Positions 41,216 through 51,198 of a stretch of DNA of 64,000 nucleotides are shown piece after piece. Where the stretch lies: NCBI RefSeq assembly GCF_035987325.1, contig NZ_CP108488.1:2542001-2606000 (forward strand), written 5' to 3'. The stretch is from Streptomyces sp. NBC_01244. GTDB taxonomy: Bacteria; Actinomycetota; Actinomycetes; Streptomycetales; Streptomycetaceae. Under the pieces are notes generated by a model, which was not told the DNA's origin, did not search any database, and was given only the letters and a program-made list of their open reading frames with translations. How positions within the stretch are numbered: position 1 is the stretch's first letter; each line of letters opens with the position of its first letter. A program made the translations under genes and the position numbers.

Positions 41216-42349
41216 TCAGCCCCGTTCGTCCAGCCGGTAGACGCGGCGGGCATTGCCCGCCGCGACCATCGCCGCCACGCGCTCCGCGTCCCGCCAGGAC
41301 CAGGAGCCGTCGGCGACCCAGCCGCCGAGCACCCGGCCGAGCGCCTCCCGGAAGACCAGCGCGCCCACCGCGTGCAGTTCGGGCAGCTGCCGTCCGCCGC
41401 CCGAGAACATCAGCTTCCCGAACGGCGCGGTCTCCAGGCACTCCGCCAGAACGGCGGCCGCCCGCGCCCCCGTGGGCCCCAGCGCCGCGCCGAGGTCGGC
41501 GTGGACGTGCGGGAAGGCCGCGGCCAGCCGCGCGGCCTGCCGGTGGTGGGGGTACCCGCCGATCAGCACCAGCCGCGCCCCCAGGCCCTCGGTCGCCCGC
41601 AGGAACCCGGTCAGCCGCTCCGGCTCCCCCGGCTCCCCGCCCGTGTGCAGTTGGAGCGGCAGCCCGGCGGACACCGCGCTCCACGCCAGGTGCCGCAGGA
41701 GTACGGGATCCCGCAGGGCCCCGCCCTCGGCCCGCGCGGCCAGCCAGCGCCCGGCCGCGCCCCGCACCTCGCCCGGACCGGGCGGCTCGGGCGCGGCTTC
41801 GAGGGCCGCTCCCCAGTCCCGGGCATCACTCTCCGCAGCGGGCCGGGCTCCGGCTGCTGCCCCGCAGGTGAAGGCCACGGCCCCGGCCGCGGCGTGGTGG
41901 ACCGCCCCCGCGAGGTTGGCCAGGAAGTCGGCCACGGTCCCGGAGGTGTCCGCCGCCTGCTCGGCCAGCCTCTCCGGCCGCACCAGCTCGAAGGCCTCCG
42001 CCTCGCCGGCCAGGGCCAGTTCCTTGGGCCCGGTGAGGTCCCCGGGCATCCCGGAGTCGACGAGCCGGGCGCCGACCCCGCAGCCGCGCAGCAGCCGGCG
42101 GGCCGACTCGGCGGCGCCCAGCTCGCGCCGCCGGGCGAGGTAGCGGGCGGGGGCGCAGTGCGGTTCGAGCCCGAGCAGCGGCGGGCACCAGCGGCGCACC
42201 GCGAAGCCGGTCTGGGTGTCGAAGAAGGTGGTGCCGGAGGCGGGCGGGCCGGCCGAGGGGGCGAGCTGGGCCTCGAAGGTGGCGAGGCCGAGCTCCGCAC
42301 GGAGCACTCCCTGGCAGTACTGGTCCACCAGCGGCGGCGTTTCGATCAT
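41216..42349 (-). CDS. Amidohydrolase-fold protein (FluG-like family), probably catalytically dead
   Basis: The 377-residue protein has the order of a FluG-type amidohydrolase: an N-terminal strand VDQYCQGV, SAGLPLQLHTGGEPG, LVLIGGYPHHRQAARLAAAFPHVHADLG and FGKLMFSGGGRQLPELHAVGALVFREALGRVL. In working members the first motif is HxH and the last carries a catalytic Asp (FSSDA or similar). Here these are YCQ and SGG, so the metal site appears lost. It may act as a binding or regulatory protein. ATG 42349 (MIETPPLVDQ) matches the family start. It stands alone between ctaA and the next small gene. Confidence 0.78.
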   Translation of the reverse strand: MIETPPLVDQYCQGVLRAELGLATFEAQLAPSAGPPASGTTFFDTQTGFAVRRWCPPLLGLEPHCAPARYLARRRELGAAESARRLLRGCGVGARLVDSGMPGDLTGPKELALAGEAEAFELVRPERLAEQAADTSGTVADFLANLAGAVHHAAAGAVAFTCGAAAGARPAAESDARDWGAALEAAPEPPGPGEVRGAAGRWLAARAEGGALRDPVLLRHLAWSAVSAGLPLQLHTGGEPGEPERLTGFLRATEGLGARLVLIGGYPHHRQAARLAAAFPHVHADLGAALGPTGARAAAVLAECLETAPFGKLMFSGGGRQLPELHAVGALVFREALGRVLGGWVADGSWSWRDAERVAAMVAAGNARRVYRLDERG

Positions 42350-42449
42350 CCGGGCATCCCGTTGCGGACGTGAGGAAGGGGCTTCCACACGTCCTAACGG
42401 GTGAGCGGGGTGTGAGGTGTTGCTCGTGCTGTTGACCGAGCGGGTGACG

Positions 42450-42536
42450 CGGAGATGATCAAGAAACGGAGGTGACCAAGAAATGGAAACGATCAAGCCA
42501 ATGATCAGGGCAACAATCAGGCCAAGATCGATCGGG
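42450..42536. repeat. AT-richer ATCAAG/ATCAGG repeat region
   Basis: The spacer between two minus-strand genes contains several copies of GATCAAG, ATGATCA and CAATCAGGC-like units. It is less GC-rich than its surroundings and no gene is seen in it. Confidence 0.5.
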
Positions 42537-42887
42537 TCAGGCCGCCGGGTTCGCGGTTCCGCCGAGCTGCATGCCGGCCATCCGGGACCACTCGTACGGA
42601 CCGGTCCGCACCCGCGCGGCGAACTCGCCGTCGAACTCCTCGTGGAGGGTCAGCCCGGCCTTCTCGGCCGCGAGCCGCGCGGTGTCGTACGCCGGGGCCA
42701 CCAGGTCGCCCCAGCCTCCGTCGGCGCCGACGAGGACGATCCGGGTGCCCGCCTGGCCGATGTGCGCCAGGTGGCCCTCGGCGCCGCCGTGCTGCTTGGC
42801 GAACGCGCCGATCTGCTTGGCCAGCTTCGCGGCCGTACGGTCCTGCTTCTTGTCCGCCGTGGCGGCGGTCTCCTCGGTGTCTGCCAT
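42537..42887 (-). CDS. Conserved actinobacterial protein of unknown function
   Basis: The 116-residue protein has a charged N-terminus (MADTEETAATADKKQDRT), a basic helix (AAKLAKQIGAFAKQHGG) and a conserved core IGQAGTRIVLVGADGGWGDLVAPAYDTARLAAEKAGLTLHEEFDGEFAARVRTGPYEWSRMAGMQLGG. I recall this family beside ctaB in other streptomycetes but know no function. ATG 42887 is used; the frame extends into tandem-repeat DNA that is not likely to be translated. Confidence 0.75.
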   Translation of the reverse strand: MADTEETAATADKKQDRTAAKLAKQIGAFAKQHGGAEGHLAHIGQAGTRIVLVGADGGWGDLVAPAYDTARLAAEKAGLTLHEEFDGEFAARVRTGPYEWSRMAGMQLGGTANPAA

Positions 42888-42948
42888 GGGCAGCATGCTA
42901 CCGGCGAGTAGCCAACGGAGGAAGCATGCACGGAGGAGCCGTAACCCC

Positions 42949-43001
42949 GAAGGCATCGACCGAGAAGGCATCGACCGGATCAACGATCGACCGGATCAAC
43001 G
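42949..43001. repeat. Two nested tandem duplications upstream of the 42537 gene
   Basis: GAAGGCATCGACCGA is followed by GAAGGCATCGACCGG. A 16-base unit ATCGACCGGATCAACG then occurs twice without gap (42970-42985 and 42986-43001). The repeats fill the space between ctaB and the small gene. Confidence 0.9.
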
Positions 43002-43025
43002 GAGGACGCCTGGACGGGGGAAGCC

Positions 43026-43967
43026 TCAGCGGAGGAAGGGATCCACCGCAACGGCGACGAAGAGCAGCGACACGTAGGTGATCGACCAGTGGAACAGCCG
43101 CATCTCCTTGAGCTTCGCGCCCGTCACGCCCGACTTGGCGCGCGCGTTCAGCCCGTGCGCCTCCCACAGCCACCAGCCGCCGGCCACCAGGGCGACCGAG
43201 GTGTAGAACCAGCCGGTGTACCCCAGCGGGGTCAGCAGCAGCGAGACCGCCACCATCACCCAGCTGTAGAGGACGATCTGCTTGGCCACGGCCTTGTTGC
43301 CCGCCACGACCGGCAGCATCGGCACACCGACGCGCGCGTAGTCGTCCTTCACCTTCATCGACAGCGGCCAGTAGTGCGGCGGCGTCCAGAAGAAGATGAC
43401 GAGGAAGAGGATGACGGCGGCCCAGGAGACCTCGTTCTTCACGGCCGACCAGCCGATGAGCACCGGCATGCAGCCCGCGATGCCGCCCCAGACGATGTTC
43501 TGCGAGGTGCGCCGCTTCAACAGCATCGTGTAGACGACGACATAGAAGAGGAGCGCGCCGAGCGCGAGCGCGGCCGAGAGCCAGTTGATCAGCAGCCCGA
43601 AGAACAGGGTGGAGGCGATCCCGAGGCTGATGCCGAAGACCAGGCATTCGCGCGGGCTGACCATGCCGGTCACCAGCGGGCGTCCCGAGGTCCGGTCCAT
43701 CAGCGCGTCGATGTCGCGGTCGATGTACATGTTCAGCGCGTTGGCGCCGCCCGCGGACAGGTACCCGCCGAAGCAGGTGGCGAGGACCAGCCACAGCGAG
43801 GGCACGCCCTGCTCGGCGAGGAACATCACCGGCACGGTCGTGATGAGCAGAAGCTCGATGATCCGCGGCTTGGTCAGTGCCACGAAAGCCATGGCCCGGG
43901 CCCCGAACGGCCGGTGGTTGGGGCTCGTCCCGAGCACCCCCGCTGGACGGGATTCGACGGCCGTCAC
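43026..43967 (-). CDS. ctaB: Protoheme IX farnesyltransferase
   Basis: The 313-residue UbiA-family membrane protein has nine hydrophobic segments. It adds farnesyl to heme B to make heme O, the substrate of CtaA. The two Asp-rich motifs are [15 protein letters not shown] and the loop near [17 protein letters not shown]. The start is probably GTG 43967 ([10 protein letters not shown]), with AGGGG five bases upstream. It is divergent from tkt, and the 275-bp gap holds both promoters. Confidence 0.93.
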   Translation of the reverse strand: MTAVESRPAGVLGTSPNHRPFGARAMAFVALTKPRIIELLLITTVPVMFLAEQGVPSLWLVLATCFGGYLSAGGANALNMYIDRDIDALMDRTSGRPLVTGMVSPRECLVFGISLGIASTLFFGLLINWLSAALALGALLFYVVVYTMLLKRRTSQNIVWGGIAGCMPVLIGWSAVKNEVSWAAVILFLVIFFWTPPHYWPLSMKVKDDYARVGVPMLPVVAGNKAVAKQIVLYSWVMVAVSLLLTPLGYTGWFYTSVALVAGGWWLWEAHGLNARAKSGVTGAKLKEMRLFHWSITYVSLLFVAVAVDPFLR

Positions 43968-44242
43968 GCACACCCCTGACAGAGAATCCAGCAAGCTCCG
44001 ACGTGAACCTTTTAAACATGAAGGTCCCGTAAAGGCTTGCGCGTACCACGCCACTCTAGACGTAGCCATTGGCTCGTCCCGCGCGGGGGTCGCCCCGTGT
44101 TGGTCCGATCGGCGCTCAGACGTCACGAGCGGACCGCGGGTACTCGAATAGCTGCACGCTGTGGCGGGGGTAGGCTCGGAATCGCGCCGGTGCACCGTTC
44201 GTCACCGGGAACCAGACATGTGGAGAGGAGCCCTGACCCACG
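43968..44242. promoter_or_regulatory. Divergent ctaB / tkt promoter region
   Basis: The part near ctaB is AT-rich (TTTAAACATGAAGG), and TAGGCT at 44170-44175 is a candidate -10 for tkt. GAGAGGAG is a ribosome binding site 13 bases before the tkt GTG. No operator palindrome was recognised. Confidence 0.4.
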
Positions 44243-46330
44243 GTGAGCACCAAGCCGACGACCACAGAGCTCGACTGGACCGAACTGGACCAGCGTGCTG
44301 TCGACACCGCCCGGATCCTGGCCGCCGACGCGGTCCAGAAGGTCGGTAACGGCCACCCCGGCACGGCCATGAGCCTGGCCCCCGCCGCGTACACCCTCTT
44401 CCAGAAGGTGATGCGGCACGACCCGGCGGACCCGGAGTGGGTCGGCCGCGACCGTTTCGTGCTCTCTGCCGGTCACTCCTCGCTGACCCTCTACACCCAG
44501 CTGTACCTCGGCGGGTTCGGGCTCGAGCTGGACGACCTGAAGGCCTTCCGCACCTGGGGTTCCAAGACCCCCGGCCACCCGGAGTACGGCCACACCGCGG
44601 GCGTCGAGACCACCACCGGCCCGCTGGGCCAGGGCATCGCCAACGCGGTGGGCATGGCCATGGCCGCCCGCTACGAGCGCGGCCTGTTCGACCCCGAGGC
44701 TCCCACGGGCGCCTCCCCGTTCGACCACATGATCTACGCGATCGCGGGCGACGGCTGCCTCCAGGAGGGCATCTCCCACGAGGCGTCCGCACTGGCGGGC
44801 CACCAGAAGCTGGGCAACCTGGTGCTGCTGTGGGACGACAACCACATCTCCATCGAGGGCGACACGGAGACGGCCGTCTCCGAGGACACCCTGAAGCGTT
44901 ACGAGGCGTACGGCTGGCACGTCCAGCGCGTCGCGCAGCAGGAGAACGGCGACCTCGACCCGAAGGCGCTGTTCGCCGCGCTGCAGGCCGCCAAGGCCGA
45001 GACGGAGCGCCCCTCCTTCATCGCGGCCCGTTCGATCATCGCCTGGCCGGCCCCGCACGCCCAGGGCACCGAGGCCTCGCACGGCTCGGCCCTCGGCAAC
45101 GACGAGGTCGCCGCCACCAAGCGCGTGCTCGGCTTCGACCCGGAGCAGACCTTCGAGGTCTCCGACGAGGTCATCGCGCACACCCGTTCCCTCGGCGACC
45201 GCGGCCGCGAGGCCCGCGCCGCCTGGGAGAAGGAGTTCTCCGCCTGGCGCACCGCCAACCCGGAGCGCGCCGCCGAGTTCGACCGCGTCAACGCCAACGA
45301 GCTCCCCGCGGGCTGGGAGGACAAGCTCCCCGTCTTCGAGGCCGGCAAGGGCGTCGCCACCCGCGCCGCCTCGGGCAAGGTCCTCGCAGCGCTCGGCGCG
45401 GTCATCCCGGAGCTGTGGGGCGGCTCGGCCGACCTCGCCGGCTCCAACAACACCACCATCGACAAGAACTCCTCGTTCCTGCCGGTGGGCAACCCGCTGC
45501 CGGAGGCCGACCCGTACGGCCGCACCATCCACTTCGGCATCCGCGAGCACGCCATGGCCGCGGCCATGAACGGCATCGCCCTGCACGGCCACACCCGCAT
45601 CTACGGCGGCACCTTCCTGGTGTTCTCCGACTACATGCGCAACGCCGTGCGCCTCTCCGCGCTGATGCACGTGCCGGTCACCTACGTGTGGACGCACGAC
45701 TCCATCGGCCTCGGCGAGGACGGCCCGACCCACCAGCCCGTCGAGCACGTCGCCGCGCTGCGCGCCATCCCGGGCCTGAACGTGGTCCGCCCGGCCGACG
45801 CGAACGAGACCGCCGTGGCCTGGCGCGAGATCCTGAAGCGCCACACCAAGGTCTTCGGCAAGGGCGCCCCGCACGGACTGGCGCTGACCCGCCAGGGCGT
45901 GCCGACCTACGAGCGCAACGAGGACGCCGCCAAGGGCGGGTACGTGCTCTTCGAGGCGGAGGGTGGCGAAGCCCAGGTCGTCCTCATCGGCACCGGTTCC
46001 GAGGTCCAGCTCGCCGTCGCCGCGCGCGAGGCGCTGCAGGCGGAGGGCGTCCCGGCCCGGGTCGTCTCGATGCCGTCCGTCGAGTGGTTCGAGGAGCAGT
46101 CCCAGGAATACAAGGACAGCGTCCTGCCGCCTTCGGTCAAGGCGCGTGTCGCGGTCGAGGCCGGCATCGGCCTGACCTGGCACCGCTACGTCGGCGACGC
46201 GGGCCGGATCGTCTCGCTCGAGCACTTCGGTGCCTCCGCGGACGGCGCCGTGCTGTACCGCGAGTTCGGCCTGACCGCCGAAGCCGTGACCGCCGCCGCA
46301 CGCGAGTCGCTCGCCGCCGCCGCGCGCTGA
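44243..46330 (+). CDS. tkt: Transketolase
   Basis: The 695-residue thiamine-diphosphate enzyme of the pentose phosphate pathway. Residues near [11 protein letters not shown] and [14 protein letters not shown] bind the cofactor, [16 protein letters not shown] binds the Mg-diphosphate, and the second half has [21 protein letters not shown] with the catalytic Glu. It moves two-carbon units between ketoses and aldoses. GTG 44243 is the start, with the ribosome binding site rather far upstream. It leads a plus-strand run with tal, zwf and opcA. Confidence 0.97.
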   Translation: MSTKPTTTELDWTELDQRAVDTARILAADAVQKVGNGHPGTAMSLAPAAYTLFQKVMRHDPADPEWVGRDRFVLSAGHSSLTLYTQLYLGGFGLELDDLKAFRTWGSKTPGHPEYGHTAGVETTTGPLGQGIANAVGMAMAARYERGLFDPEAPTGASPFDHMIYAIAGDGCLQEGISHEASALAGHQKLGNLVLLWDDNHISIEGDTETAVSEDTLKRYEAYGWHVQRVAQQENGDLDPKALFAALQAAKAETERPSFIAARSIIAWPAPHAQGTEASHGSALGNDEVAATKRVLGFDPEQTFEVSDEVIAHTRSLGDRGREARAAWEKEFSAWRTANPERAAEFDRVNANELPAGWEDKLPVFEAGKGVATRAASGKVLAALGAVIPELWGGSADLAGSNNTTIDKNSSFLPVGNPLPEADPYGRTIHFGIREHAMAAAMNGIALHGHTRIYGGTFLVFSDYMRNAVRLSALMHVPVTYVWTHDSIGLGEDGPTHQPVEHVAALRAIPGLNVVRPADANETAVAWREILKRHTKVFGKGAPHGLALTRQGVPTYERNEDAAKGGYVLFEAEGGEAQVVLIGTGSEVQLAVAAREALQAEGVPARVVSMPSVEWFEEQSQEYKDSVLPPSVKARVAVEAGIGLTWHRYVGDAGRIVSLEHFGASADGAVLYREFGLTAEAVTAAARESLAAAAR

Positions 46331-46365
46331 CTCCCGTACCCAGACCAGTAGGAGATGCAATTCCC

Positions 46366-47484
46366 ATGACAGACGCACTGAAGCGCCTTTCCGACGAGGG
46401 CGTGGCGATCTGGCTGGACGACCTGTCCCGCAAGCGCATCACGTCCGGCAACCTGGCCGAGCTCATCGACCAGCAGCACGTGGTCGGTGTCACCACCAAC
46501 CCGGCGATCTTCCAGAAGGCGATCAGCGGCGGCGAGGGATACGGGCAGCAGCTCGCCGACCTGGCCGCCCGCAAGGTCACCGTCGAAGAGGCGATCCGCA
46601 TGATCACCACGGCGGACGTCCGCGACGCCGCCGACATCCTGCGCCCGGTCTACGACTCGACCGAGGGCCAGGACGGCCGTGTCTCGATCGAGGTCGACCC
46701 GCGGCTGGCCCACAACACCGAGGCGACGATCGCCGAGGCCAAGCAGCTCGCGTGGCTGGTGGACCGCCCGAACACGCTCATCAAGATCCCGGCGACCAAG
46801 GCCGGCCTGCCGGCCATCACCGAGGTCATCGGCAAGGGGATCAGCGTCAACGTCACGCTGATCTTCTCGCTGGAGCGCTACCGCGAGGTCATGGACGCGT
46901 ACCTGGCGGGCCTGGAGAAGGCGAAGGCCGCGGGCCTGGACCTCTCCAAGATCCACTCGGTCGCCTCCTTCTTCGTGTCCCGCGTGGACTCCGAGATCGA
47001 CAAGCGCCTGGACGCCGTCGGCACCGACGAGGCCAAGGCCCTCAAGGGCAAGGCGGCGCTCGCGAACGCCCGTCTGGCCTACGAGGCCTACGAGGAGGTC
47101 TTCTCCACCGAGCGCTGGGCCGCCCTGGACAAGGCGCACGCCAACAAGCAGCGTCCGCTCTGGGCCTCGACCGGCGTCAAGGACCCGGCGTACAAGGACA
47201 CCCTGTACGTGGTGGACCTGGTCGCCCCCGGCACCGTGAACACCATGCCCGAGGGCACCCTCGAGGCCACCGCCGACCACGGCGTGGTGGAGGGCGACAC
47301 CATCCGCGGCACGTACGAGGAGTCGCGCGCCGAGCTCGCAGCGGTCGCGAAGCTGGGCATTTCGTACGACGATGTGGTGCAGCTGCTCGAGGAAGAGGGC
47401 GTCGAGAAGTTCGCGGTGTCCTGGAACGACCTGCTGAAGTCGACCGAGGCGGAGCTTGAGCGCCTCGCCCCCACGGAGGCCTGA
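46366..47484 (+). CDS. tal: Transaldolase
   Basis: The 372-residue transaldolase is of the longer actinobacterial type. The Schiff-base Lys is in [16 protein letters not shown], and [12 protein letters not shown] and [12 protein letters not shown] are conserved. It exchanges dihydroxyacetone units between sedoheptulose 7-phosphate and glyceraldehyde 3-phosphate. ATG 46366 has GGAG 11 bases upstream. It lies 35 bases after tkt and 5 before zwf. Confidence 0.97.
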   Translation: MTDALKRLSDEGVAIWLDDLSRKRITSGNLAELIDQQHVVGVTTNPAIFQKAISGGEGYGQQLADLAARKVTVEEAIRMITTADVRDAADILRPVYDSTEGQDGRVSIEVDPRLAHNTEATIAEAKQLAWLVDRPNTLIKIPATKAGLPAITEVIGKGISVNVTLIFSLERYREVMDAYLAGLEKAKAAGLDLSKIHSVASFFVSRVDSEIDKRLDAVGTDEAKALKGKAALANARLAYEAYEEVFSTERWAALDKAHANKQRPLWASTGVKDPAYKDTLYVVDLVAPGTVNTMPEGTLEATADHGVVEGDTIRGTYEESRAELAAVAKLGISYDDVVQLLEEEGVEKFAVSWNDLLKSTEAELERLAPTEA

Positions 47485-47489
47485 ACACT

Positions 47490-49016
47490 TTGTCTGTAAA
47501 CGGAGCGAACCCGCTTCGTGACGCACAGGACCGGCGGCTCCCGCGCATCGCGGGGCCGTCCGGCCTGGTCATTTTCGGCGTTACGGGTGACCTGTCGCGC
47601 AAGAAGCTGATGCCTGCCGTCTACGACCTCGCCAACCGCGGCCTGCTCCCGCCGGGCTTCTCCCTGATCGGCTTCGCCCGACGGGAATGGCAGGACGAGG
47701 ACTTCGCGCAGGAGGTTCACGACGCGGTCAAGCAGCACGCGCGCACCCCCTTCCGTGAAGAGGTCTGGCAGCAGCTCGTCCAGGGCTGCCGCTTCGTCCA
47801 GGGCGACTTCGACGACGACCAGGCGTTCGAGACGCTGAAGTCGACGATCGAGGAGCTGGACAAGGCGCAGGGCACCGGCGGCAACTTCGCCTTCTACCTG
47901 TCCGTCCCGCCGAAGTTCTTCCCCAAGGTCGTCGCCCAGCTCAAGAAGCACGGGCTGGCGCAGAAGGAAGGCTCCTGGCGGCGCGCGGTCATCGAGAAGC
48001 CGTTCGGGCACGACCTGACCAGTGCGCAGGAGCTCAACCAGCTCGTGCACGACGTCTTCCCGCCCAACGAGGTCTTCCGGATCGACCACTACCTGGGCAA
48101 GGAGACCGTCCAGAACATCCTGGCGCTCCGCTTCGCCAACACGATGTTCGAGCCGATCTGGAACCGGTCGTACGTCGACCACGTGCAGATCACGATGGCC
48201 GAGGACATCGGCATCGGCGGCCGGGCCGGCTACTACGACGGCATCGGCGCGGCCCGCGACGTCATCCAGAACCACCTGCTCCAGCTGCTGGCGCTGACCG
48301 CGATGGAGGAGCCCGGCTCCTTCCACCCCAAGGCGCTGGTGGCCGAGAAGCTCAAGGTGCTGACCGCCGTGGAGCTGCCCGAGGACCTGGGCAAGCACAC
48401 CGTGCGCGGCCAGTACTCGGCGGCGTGGCAGGGCGGCGAGAAGGTCGTCGGGTACCTCGAAGAGGACGGCATCGACCCCAAGTCGAAGACCGACACCTAC
48501 GCGGCCATCCGCCTGGAGATCAACAACCGCCGCTGGGCGGGCGTCCCGTTCTACCTGCGGACGGGCAAGCGCCTGGGCCGCCGGGTGACCGAGATCGCGG
48601 TCGTCTTCAAGCGGGCCCCGTACCTGCCGTTCGAATCGGGCGCGACCGAGGAGCTGGGGCAGAACGCCCTGGTCATCCGGGTCCAGCCGGACGAGGGCGT
48701 GACGGTGCGCTTCGGTTCCAAGGTTCCGGGCACCTCCATGGAGGTCCGGGACGTGACGATGGACTTCGCCTACGGCGAGTCCTTCACGGAGTCGAGCCCC
48801 GAGGCCTACGAGCGACTCATCCTCGACGTGCTCCTCGGCGACGCGAACCTGTTCCCGCGCCACCAGGAGGTCGAGCTGTCCTGGAACATCCTCGACCCGA
48901 TCGAGCGGTACTGGGACACGCACGGCAAGCCCGCCCAGTACCCGTCGGGCACCTGGGGACCGGTCGAGGCGGACGAGATGCTCGCACGAGACGGACGGAG
49001 CTGGCGCCGGCCATGA
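47490..49016 (+). CDS. zwf: Glucose-6-phosphate 1-dehydrogenase
   Basis: The 508-residue NADP enzyme makes the first step of the oxidative pentose phosphate pathway. The Rossmann motif is VIFGVTGDLSRKKL and the catalytic site is RIDHYLGKETVQNI. The start is TTG 47490 with GGAGG ten bases upstream, inside the end of tal. Its stop overlaps opcA by four bases, consistent with their protein complex. Confidence 0.97.
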   Translation: MSVNGANPLRDAQDRRLPRIAGPSGLVIFGVTGDLSRKKLMPAVYDLANRGLLPPGFSLIGFARREWQDEDFAQEVHDAVKQHARTPFREEVWQQLVQGCRFVQGDFDDDQAFETLKSTIEELDKAQGTGGNFAFYLSVPPKFFPKVVAQLKKHGLAQKEGSWRRAVIEKPFGHDLTSAQELNQLVHDVFPPNEVFRIDHYLGKETVQNILALRFANTMFEPIWNRSYVDHVQITMAEDIGIGGRAGYYDGIGAARDVIQNHLLQLLALTAMEEPGSFHPKALVAEKLKVLTAVELPEDLGKHTVRGQYSAAWQGGEKVVGYLEEDGIDPKSKTDTYAAIRLEINNRRWAGVPFYLRTGKRLGRRVTEIAVVFKRAPYLPFESGATEELGQNALVIRVQPDEGVTVRFGSKVPGTSMEVRDVTMDFAYGESFTESSPEAYERLILDVLLGDANLFPRHQEVELSWNILDPIERYWDTHGKPAQYPSGTWGPVEADEMLARDGRSWRRP

Positions 49017-50062
49017 AGATCGATCTCACGGAGACCAACTCCAGCAAGATCAACGCCTCGTTGGTGCAGGCGCGCCGGGACATCGGCACGCCCGCCATCG
49101 GGATGGTGCTCACGCTGGTGATCGTGACCGACGAGGAGAACGCGTACGACGCGCTCAAGTCGGCGAACGACGCGTCCCGCGAACACCCTTCGCGGATCGT
49201 CGTGGTCATCAAGCGGGTCAGCCGCTCGCCGCGCAGCCGCCGCGATGCCCGTCTCGACGCGGAAGTCCGCGTGGGGACGGACTCCGGCACCGGCGAGACG
49301 GTCGTGCTCCGCCTGCACGGCGAACTGGTCGACCACGCCCAGTCGGTGGTGCTCCCGCTGCTCCTGCCGGACGCGCCCGTCGTCGTCTGGTGGCCCGAGG
49401 GTGCTCCGCAGGACCTGGCGGGCGACCCCCTGGGGGCGCTCGGCCAGCGCCGGATCACGGACACCTACTCCGCCGAGGACCCGATCGAGGCGCTCGGCAG
49501 CCGGGCCGCGGCGTACGCCCCCGGGGACACGGACCTGTCCTGGACCCGGATCACCCCGTGGCGCTCCATGCTGGCGGCGGCGCTCGACCAGCAGACCCAC
49601 TCGGTGTCCTCGGCCACGGTCGAGGGCGAGGACGACAACCCGAGCTGCGAGCTGCTGGCGATGTGGCTCGCGGACCGGCTCGGGGTCCCCGTCAAGCGCA
49701 CCTCCTCGGCGGGCCCCGGGCTCACCGCGGTGCGCCTGGAGACCAAGGACGGCGAGATCGTCCTGGACCGGGCGGACGGGGCACTGGCCACGCTGTGCAT
49801 GCCGGGGCAGCCCGACCGTGCGGTGGCGCTGAAGCGCCGCGACACGGCCGAGCTCCTGGCGGAGGAACTCCGCCGCCTGGACCCGGACAACACCTACGAG
49901 GCCTCGCTGAAGTTCGGCGTGGCCCGCCTAGCCCCCGCGGCCGGGCAGACGCCGGCACCCGCGAAGCCGGCTCCCGCCAAGGCGGAGGCCCCGGCCAAGG
50001 CTGAGGCCCCGGCCTCGAAGCCCGCTCCGGCGAAGCCGGCCAAGAAGGCCGCGGCCAAGTAG
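49013..50062 (+). CDS. opcA: Glucose-6-phosphate dehydrogenase assembly protein OpcA
   Basis: The 349-residue protein activates or assembles Zwf. The conserved body runs to about residue 310 (NTYEASLKFGVARL). It continues into a Pro/Ala/Lys tail of AEAPAKAEAPASKPAPAKPAKK type that is longer than in most relatives. ATG 49013 overlaps the zwf stop (ATGA). Confidence 0.95.
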   Translation: MKIDLTETNSSKINASLVQARRDIGTPAIGMVLTLVIVTDEENAYDALKSANDASREHPSRIVVVIKRVSRSPRSRRDARLDAEVRVGTDSGTGETVVLRLHGELVDHAQSVVLPLLLPDAPVVVWWPEGAPQDLAGDPLGALGQRRITDTYSAEDPIEALGSRAAAYAPGDTDLSWTRITPWRSMLAAALDQQTHSVSSATVEGEDDNPSCELLAMWLADRLGVPVKRTSSAGPGLTAVRLETKDGEIVLDRADGALATLCMPGQPDRAVALKRRDTAELLAEELRRLDPDNTYEASLKFGVARLAPAAGQTPAPAKPAPAKAEAPAKAEAPASKPAPAKPAKKAAAK

Positions 50063-50089
50063 CACGAACGGGCCGCTGCGCGGGGCCTC

Positions 50090-50251
50090 CCCCACCCCGC
50101 CGCTTCCCGAAACCGGGCTCCGCCCGGACCCGGCCCTCAAACGCCGGGCGGGCTGGACATGCCGCTGCGCGGCATCATCCAGCCTCGCCGGCGTTTGAGG
50201 CGCGGGGGTCTGGGGGCAGAGCCCTCGGTTTCGGGAAGGGGCGGGGTGGGG
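50090..50251. repeat. Long imperfect palindrome, dispersed Streptomyces intergenic element
   Basis: About 160 bp with inverted ends (CCCCACCCCGCC at 50090-50101, GGCGGGGTGGGG at 50240-50251) and inner pairs such as CTTCCCGAAACCG/CGGTTTCGGGAAG and CTCAAACGCCGG/CCGGCGTTTGAG. I recognise this GC-rich element from many Streptomyces intergenic regions. It lies between opcA and pgl and may act as a terminator or processing signal. Confidence 0.8.
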
Positions 50252-50318
50252 AACAGGCTCCGCGCAGCGGTATCCGGACCCGTACTCGCACTCAGAACTA
50301 CCGACAAGGCGGCAGCAC

Positions 50319-51107
50319 ATGGGTATGACGACTCCCCAGGTCGTCGTCCACCGGGACAAGGAGCTGATGGCCCAGGCCGCGGCCGCCCGGCTGATCACGA
50401 AGATCGTGGACGCACAGGCCGCCCGCGGCACCGCCTCCGTGGTCCTCACCGGCGGCCGCAACGGCAACGGCCTGCTCGCCGCGCTGGCCGCGGCCCCGGC
50501 CCGGGACGCCATCGACTGGTCCCGGATCGACCTGTGGTGGGGCGACGAGCGCTACGTGCCCGCCGACGACCCCGAGCGCAACCACGTCCAGGCCCGTGAG
50601 GCCCTGCTGGACTCCGTCCCGGTGGACCCCGCGCGGGTCCACGCCATGCCCGCCTCCGACGGCCCGTACGGGGTCGACGTGGACGCGGCGGCCGCCTCCT
50701 ACGCGGCGGAGCTCCGGAAGGCCTCCGGCCCCGAGGACCACGGCCCGGTCCCCCGCTTCGACGTCCTGATGCTGGGCGTGGGCCCGGACACCCACGTGGC
50801 CTCCCTCTTCCCCGAGCACCCCGCGTCCCGCGAGAGCGAGCGCACGGTGGTCGGCGTCCACGGCGCGCCCAAGCCGCCGCCGACCCGGATCTCGCTCACC
50901 CTCCCGGCGATCCGGGCGGCCCGCGAGGTCTGGCTGCTGGCGGCCGGCGAGGACAAGGCCGGAGCGGTGGCGATCGCGCTGGGCGGCGCGGGCGGAGTCC
51001 AGGCTCCGGCGGCCGAGGCCCGCGGCAGCGCGCGCACCCTGTGGCTCCTCGACCGCGCGGCGGCGGCAAAGCTCCCCGCCGACATGTACCCGCCGGCCTC
51101 CGCCTGA
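50319..51107 (+). CDS. pgl: 6-phosphogluconolactonase
   Basis: The 262-residue enzyme of the NagB/RpiA fold hydrolyses the Zwf product. VVLTGGRNGNGLLAAL binds phosphate, DLWWGDERYVPADDPERNH is the family signature and LMLGVGPDTHVASLFPEHPA forms the active site. ATG 50319 is used (MGMTTPQV); the second Met at 50325 is possible. The palindromic element lies between it and opcA. Confidence 0.95.
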   Translation: MGMTTPQVVVHRDKELMAQAAAARLITKIVDAQAARGTASVVLTGGRNGNGLLAALAAAPARDAIDWSRIDLWWGDERYVPADDPERNHVQAREALLDSVPVDPARVHAMPASDGPYGVDVDAAAASYAAELRKASGPEDHGPVPRFDVLMLGVGPDTHVASLFPEHPASRESERTVVGVHGAPKPPPTRISLTLPAIRAAREVWLLAAGEDKAGAVAIALGGAGGVQAPAAEARGSARTLWLLDRAAAAKLPADMYPPASA

Positions 51108-51120
51108 TCCCGTAGGACAC

Positions 51121-51158
51121 GACAGGGCCCGCTCTCCCCGGGGAGAGCGGGCCCTGTC
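51121..51158. terminator. Perfect 38-bp palindrome, bidirectional terminator of pgl and pgi
   Basis: The arms 51121-51139 and 51140-51158 are exact complements centred on CCCC/GGGG. It lies between the convergent stop codons. A CGTTGGTCAG direct repeat follows at 51160-51180. Confidence 0.9.
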
Positions 51159-51198
51159 AGCGTTGGTCAGCGTTGGTCAGCTTTGTCGGCGGTTGCCG

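Noticed and set aside
43968..44242. PHO box upstream of ctaB
   Set aside because: A single GTTCACGTCGG unit occurs on the minus strand but no second unit is in phase.
44437..47484. 1015-codon open frame covering tkt and tal
   Set aside because: Its second half is tal itself; the first half is the shifted frame of tkt and has no sensible composition. tal has its own ATG and ribosome binding site at 46366.
50085..50260. Small gene in the opcA-pgl spacer
   Set aside because: The region is a nested palindrome of the dispersed repeat type; possible frames are short and without start signals.
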